NCBI GenBank assembly: GCA_050301795.1
Contig: JBNKZU010000043.1
Location: forward strand, 1 to 64,000
Direction: 5' to 3'
Length of the DNA: 64,000 bases
From: JBNKZU01 sp050301795
GTDB lineage: Bacteria > Pseudomonadota > Gammaproteobacteria > Thiohalomonadales > Thiohalomonadaceae
The notes under the pieces were generated by a model. That model had not been told where the DNA came from, did not search any database, and was given only the letters and a program-made list of their open reading frames with translations. Positions 61,142 to 64,000 of this stretch are shown here, one piece after another. The position numbers and the translations under genes were made by a program. Numbering within the stretch: position 1 is the first letter of the stretch; each line of letters starts with the position of its first letter.

Positions 61142-61402
61142 CACAAAGGACTAGAGCGTTTTTATAAAACGGGTAAGTCGTCATGGATACAAGCCAAGCA
61201 TGACAGACGTTTAAGGCTAATCCTTACTAACCTGGATCAGGCAGAAGATCCGAAGGATATGGATTTACCTGGTTTACAGTTACACGAACTAAAAGGCAGC
61301 CGAAAAAATATATGGTCTGTATCGGTTAGCGGCAACTGGAGGGTTACATTCAGGTTTAATGGTAGGGATGCAGAAATAGTCAATTATGAGGATTATCACT
61401 AA
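61142..61402 (+). pseudogene. HigB/RelE-type toxin gene lacking a start codon
   Basis: In frame with the stop TAA at 61400-61402 are 86 codons reading HKGLERFYKTGKSSWIQA, then RLRLILTNLDQAEDPKDMDL, PGLQLHELKG and WSVSVSGNWRVTFRF, ending VNYEDYH. This is a near-complete HigB-type toxin. The usual first five or so residues are missing: upstream the frame meets a stop (61130-61132) inside repeat R1, and no ATG, GTG or TTG occurs before 61259. The 5' end was probably cut off by the repeat. The antitoxin gene overlaps its stop (TAATG). Confidence 0.8.
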
Positions 61403-61698
61403 TGAGTATGCACAATCCCGCACATCCAGGTGAAATATTAAAAGAGCTGGTAATAACACCTTTAGAGCTGACCATTACAGATGTCGCAGAGCATCTGAAC
61501 ATTAGTAGAAAAACGCTATCCAAGGTATTGAACGGCAGGGGTGCCATTACACCTGAAATGGCCTTGCGACTGGAACTGGTTTTCAAGAAACCGTCAGCTG
61601 ATCACTGGCTACGCTTACAAAGCGCCTATGATTTATGGTGTGCGCGCCAATATGAATCCGAGTTACATGTTCAGCCCTATCGTGCTGGATATGCATGA
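61402..61698 (+). CDS. higA: HigA-type antitoxin
   Basis: A 98-residue XRE-family protein: HPGEILKELVITPLELTITDVAEHLNISRKTLSKVLNGRGAITPEMALRLELVF is the HigA helix-turn-helix; SADHWLRLQSAYDLW follows. The ATG overlaps the toxin stop by one base (TAATG), the usual higBA arrangement with toxin first. It binds the toxin and represses the operon. It sits between identical 37-bp repeats at 61097 and 61717. Confidence 0.9.
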   Translation: MSMHNPAHPGEILKELVITPLELTITDVAEHLNISRKTLSKVLNGRGAITPEMALRLELVFKKPSADHWLRLQSAYDLWCARQYESELHVQPYRAGYA

Positions 61699-61716
61699 TG
61701 GATTTATAGCAAACAG

Positions 61717-61753
61717 GTAGCCTGGATGTAGCGAAGCGGAATCCGGGAGTAGT
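61717..61753. repeat. REP-type repeat R2
   Basis: Identical to R1 over 37 bp; it lies 18 bp after the higA stop and in the same orientation as R1. Confidence 0.85.
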
Positions 61754-61755
61754 AT

Positions 61756-61838
61756 GTCGCCCGGATGCAGCAAGGCGTAATCCGGGATTAGCGTTTCTTC
61801 TATAAATCCGGATTACATTTCATTTCATCCGGGTTACT
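61756..61838. repeat. Further diverged REP-type repeats R3 and R4
   Basis: CCCGGAT (61760-61766) and ATCCGGG (61780-61786) flank GCAGCAAGGCGTA, a variant of R1/R2. ATCCGGAT (61806) and ATCCGGGTT (61828) are a further inverted copy. Together with R2 this is a small cluster. Confidence 0.7.
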
Positions 61839-61871
61839 CGCTACTCGCTTGCCGCAACAGGGTTAAAGTAT

Positions 61872-61931
61872 TATCCTGAGTTTACACATGATTATTTAGA
61901 ATTCGAACGTGGGTGTTCAGTGTTAAAATGA
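61872..61931 (+). pseudogene. Methyltransferase C-terminal remnant
   Basis: Codons from 61872 read YPEFTHDYLEFERGCSVLK then TGA, matching the end of the gene at 59728 (YPEFEHQYLDYERGCSVLK). Fifteen of the 19 residues are identical. No upstream match follows, so it is the tail of a lost paralogue after insertion or deletion of 60352-61871. Confidence 0.8.
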
Positions 61932-62018
61932 AACAAGAATAATTATGCTTGAAAAAATGCAACGAATGGCTGTTATCACCCTATAGCGGTAGTTTAAAAA
62001 ATGATAAGGGATAACGTT

Positions 62019-62408
62019 ATGGATAAGGTAGCAAAAATATTAATAGGGATTGGTGTAACTATTACATTGTGGGTTTGGCTGTATGAATCATCTACAGCAT
62101 TTGAATGGGAGACACCAAAAGACTTTTTTATTGATATCATTTTTCAAATGGTGATCAGTGTTCCCTGGATAGTCTTGCTTGGTCTTTATATCAAACAAAA
62201 AAACATACTAGGTATCGTTATATCTGCTGTACTTATGTTGTTATTAGAATTTTTGGCGTACTACACCACATTTATAAATCCTGAAGGTTCAACAGCGGCA
62301 TTAATTTATGTAGTAAAACCGTTTTATCAGATAATTATTATGCTAGTTGGACTATCGATAGGCTATGGAATAAGAAAGAATAGTACTCAAGAAATAAACA
62401 ACCCATGA
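62019..62408 (+). CDS. Small membrane protein
   Basis: A 129-residue protein with about four hydrophobic helices (residues 7-23, 36-55, 62-83, 92-115). ATG 62019 is preferred to ATG 62001 because AAGGG at 62005-62009 fits it. No family recognised. AT-rich, as are its downstream neighbours, which suggests recent acquisition. Confidence 0.65.
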   Translation: MDKVAKILIGIGVTITLWVWLYESSTAFEWETPKDFFIDIIFQMVISVPWIVLLGLYIKQKNILGIVISAVLMLLLEFLAYYTTFINPEGSTAALIYVVKPFYQIIIMLVGLSIGYGIRKNSTQEINNP

Positions 62409-62554
62409 ATATTGTTGCCATGATAAATGTCTGCTTATGGATAGAACTGTGATATGGTCAAAACACCCTAAGGCTGTCGTACATTAAGCTTTACTTGTCA
62501 TCATGAAATGATATTGCTTTAAATAAGAATAAACATACCAAGGATTGTATTTGT

Positions 62555-63142
62555 ATGAACCTAATTTGGCGAAAAATAAAAATCGGTCTTTTGACCATTT
62601 TAGGACTTCCATTATTACTGATAACACCATTTGTTCTGCGCTATCACAAAAAGTTAGAGAATCAATTCCACACAGATCCAGACTCAATGGATGATGAGTT
62701 CAGAGAATATATGCAGTTCACAAAAATGGATGAAAAAACATATGAAGAACTTTTAAAAGGTAATTACAAAGAAGCAAAAAATTTATCATTAAAGCTTCTT
62801 GAACTAGCTGAAAACTATACTAATGACTGGAATTACGGAAATGCAGTACACCATGCAAACACAGTTTTAGGATTGTTATCAGTAAAAGAAGGGAATATCG
62901 AAAAAGCAATTCACCACCTTAAAATGTCAGGTGATATATCGGGCTCTCCACAGTTAAATAGCCATGGTCCATGTTTATCATTAGCGATGGAATTACTGTT
63001 AATCAGTAGAGATAGTGATGTTATTGATTACCTTCAAAGTGTCGATTATTTTTGGGATTGTGGCTACAAAAAAATACCTAAATGGATAGCAACAATTGAA
63101 TCAGGAGAAGTTCCAGAAGAATGGGAACGATTGAAATACTAA
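62555..63142 (+). CDS. Membrane-anchored helical-repeat protein
   Basis: A 195-residue protein with an N-terminal membrane helix (about 9-29). Helical units like KEAKNLSLKLLELAENYTNDWNYGNAVHHANTVLGLLSVKEGNIEKAIHHLKMSG resemble tetratricopeptide repeats. Low-GC coding. AAGGA lies upstream. Function unknown. Confidence 0.65.
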   Translation: MNLIWRKIKIGLLTILGLPLLLITPFVLRYHKKLENQFHTDPDSMDDEFREYMQFTKMDEKTYEELLKGNYKEAKNLSLKLLELAENYTNDWNYGNAVHHANTVLGLLSVKEGNIEKAIHHLKMSGDISGSPQLNSHGPCLSLAMELLLISRDSDVIDYLQSVDYFWDCGYKKIPKWIATIESGEVPEEWERLKY

Positions 63143-63161
63143 TTTTAAAAATGAGTCATGT

Positions 63162-63575
63162 ATGTCTAAGAAAATTAATCTTGAAAATGTAAATCTAGAG
63201 AAGATTCCATCATGTTTACGGGTTACAAAACCAATAATTCGTACTGATTCAGATGGAAATGTGTTCTTAGAGTTTGAATGTAAAAACTTTGGGAAATACC
63301 CTATTTATAACTTAAAGAGCCAATTAAGATTTTATGATAATCAAGATAACTTTATAGGTTTCGAACAAGATGAGCATGAAGATTATATTGATGTGAACAA
63401 AAGATGGGCTTTGGGGTTATATGCTGAAGCGCCAGATAATACTTCTTATGCAACAGTAGAGATTGTTGCAAAACAGGAAAGTGTTCTTTATAGACTGAAA
63501 AACTACAGTGAAATAGTTTTAGCATCAATAGGGTTGATTGTCTTTGGAGCATTGTTAGTTAGACTTTTGTCATAA
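63162..63575 (+). CDS. Single-pass membrane protein, C-terminal anchor
   Basis: A 137-residue protein. It has a beta-rich soluble part (about 20-110; FLEFECKNFGKYPIYNLKSQLRFYD, an immunoglobulin-like pattern) and a C-terminal helix (about 117-136). No family recognised. It lies 19 bp after the previous gene, perhaps one unit. Confidence 0.62.
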   Translation: MSKKINLENVNLEKIPSCLRVTKPIIRTDSDGNVFLEFECKNFGKYPIYNLKSQLRFYDNQDNFIGFEQDEHEDYIDVNKRWALGLYAEAPDNTSYATVEIVAKQESVLYRLKNYSEIVLASIGLIVFGALLVRLLS

Positions 63576-63626
63576 AGACGAATGAAGGCCAGGTATTTAT
63601 TTTAAGGGTAAAATTAGAGACAAAAA

Positions 63627-63948
63627 ATGGATAAAAATATGTATACGCATTTTTTTGTTTTACTGTTGGCACTAATAGGTTCTGTATTATTTTTTTCTAA
63701 AATTCTCTTTAATTTTTCACCATTTGGATATTCAGGAAGTATAGGTTTCGGTTCACTAATTATTGCTGTGTATATATACAATTATTCAACCTGTTAAAGA
63801 TGAAAACTTCTCAAAAAAAGATTATGGATCACTCTCGGATGGTGGGGGAGATGGTTGCTCTGGGAAATCTAAGAAGATATACGATGATGATGCAGGAAGT
63901 TTTGGTGATGGATATTTTGGAGATGGCGGTGGAGGTGGCGGCGATTAG
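63627..63948 (+). pseudogene. Frameshifted small membrane protein with Gly/Asp-rich tail
   Basis: From ATG 63627 a 56-codon frame (MDKNMYTHFFVLLLALIG ... SGSIGFGSLIIAVYIYNYSTC) encodes two membrane segments and stops at 63795-63797. An overlapping frame from 63763 continues TIIQPVKDENFSKKDYG, then SLSDGGGDGCSG and ends FGDGGGGGGD at 63948. A (TA)4 run at 63771-63778 lies in the overlap; one more TA would join both frames into one protein of about 107 residues. It could be a decayed or phase-variable gene. Confidence 0.55.
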
Positions 63949-64000
63949 CAATTAATTGCTTAAAGTTAGAGTCTACTATCCTTACACTTAATGTTTGCTA

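Noticed and set aside
1..64000. CRISPR arrays, tRNA/rRNA genes, prophage or integrase genes
   Set aside because: No regularly spaced repeats, cloverleaf or rRNA-like stretch, or phage-type genes were seen on reading through both strands.

Overview
The window is a chromosomal segment of a Gram-negative gammaproteobacterium. The evidence is the gene order glyA-nrdR-ribD-ribE-ribBA-ribH-nusB-thiL-pgpA, the xseB/ispA/dxs genes, and many signal-peptide, lipoprotein and outer-membrane barrel genes. The rhodanese-tusA-dsrE2 set, a di-heme peroxidase and hydrogenase-maturation genes fit a sulfur- and hydrogen-metabolising chemolithotroph. The genus cannot be fixed from sequence reading alone. No rRNA, tRNA, CRISPR or transposase gene was seen.

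Region 1 (1-4.4 kb): a sulfur-carrier cluster (rhodanese, TusA, DsrE2), a FadL-type outer-membrane channel and an exported protein, separated by clear intrinsic terminators. Region 2 (4.5-11.7 kb, + strand): the one-carbon/riboflavin/thiamine operon. Its RibBA has a decayed GTP cyclohydrolase II half. Region 3 (11.8-21.3 kb, mostly - strand): folE2, queD, dxs and then, about 5 kb away, ispA-xseB. Between them lie an uncharacterised Cys-containing protein, a Crp/Fnr regulator, a membrane-anchored di-heme peroxidase, a DUF4242 protein, a small membrane protein, a HAD-like exported protein and a VOC protein. A 24-bp palindrome with Crp-like geometry sits in the divergent promoter.

Region 4 (21.4-38.6 kb): a NarL-type two-component network (two histidine kinases, two tandem response regulators) with lipoproteins. 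Palindromes of the form CCnCCT-N4-AGGnGG recur upstream of its genes. Next is an eight-gene envelope operon: Omp85-like barrel, periplasmic protein, LolD-like ATPase, LolC/E-like permease, lipoprotein-sorting-like protein, barrel, LytS-type kinase, LytTR regulator. Region 5 (38.7-49 kb): phosphoesterase, argE, ppk2, a CHASE-GGDEF diguanylate cyclase, and a second envelope module (TetR, MMPL/RND, lipoprotein-sorting-like, barrel) that parallels the first.

Region 6 (49.4-59.7 kb): a GAF/HD-GYP protein, then hupK and hypF, formerly adjacent but now split by a 4.6-kb module coding a hemerythrin-PAS-PAS-HD-GYP protein, KaiB and KaiC. The module is bounded by diverged ~130-bp direct repeats; each carries the end of hupK, the old spacer and the start of hypF. 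This is the most interesting system here: a KaiA-less Kai pair linked to an oxygen/redox-sensing c-di-GMP phosphodiesterase and inserted into a hydrogenase-maturation locus. Region 7 (59.7-64 kb): glycosyltransferase, methyltransferases, a higBA-like cassette between identical 37-bp REP-type repeats with a toxin gene lacking a start codon, a duplicated methyltransferase tail, and small accessory membrane genes, one apparently frameshifted at a (TA)4 run.
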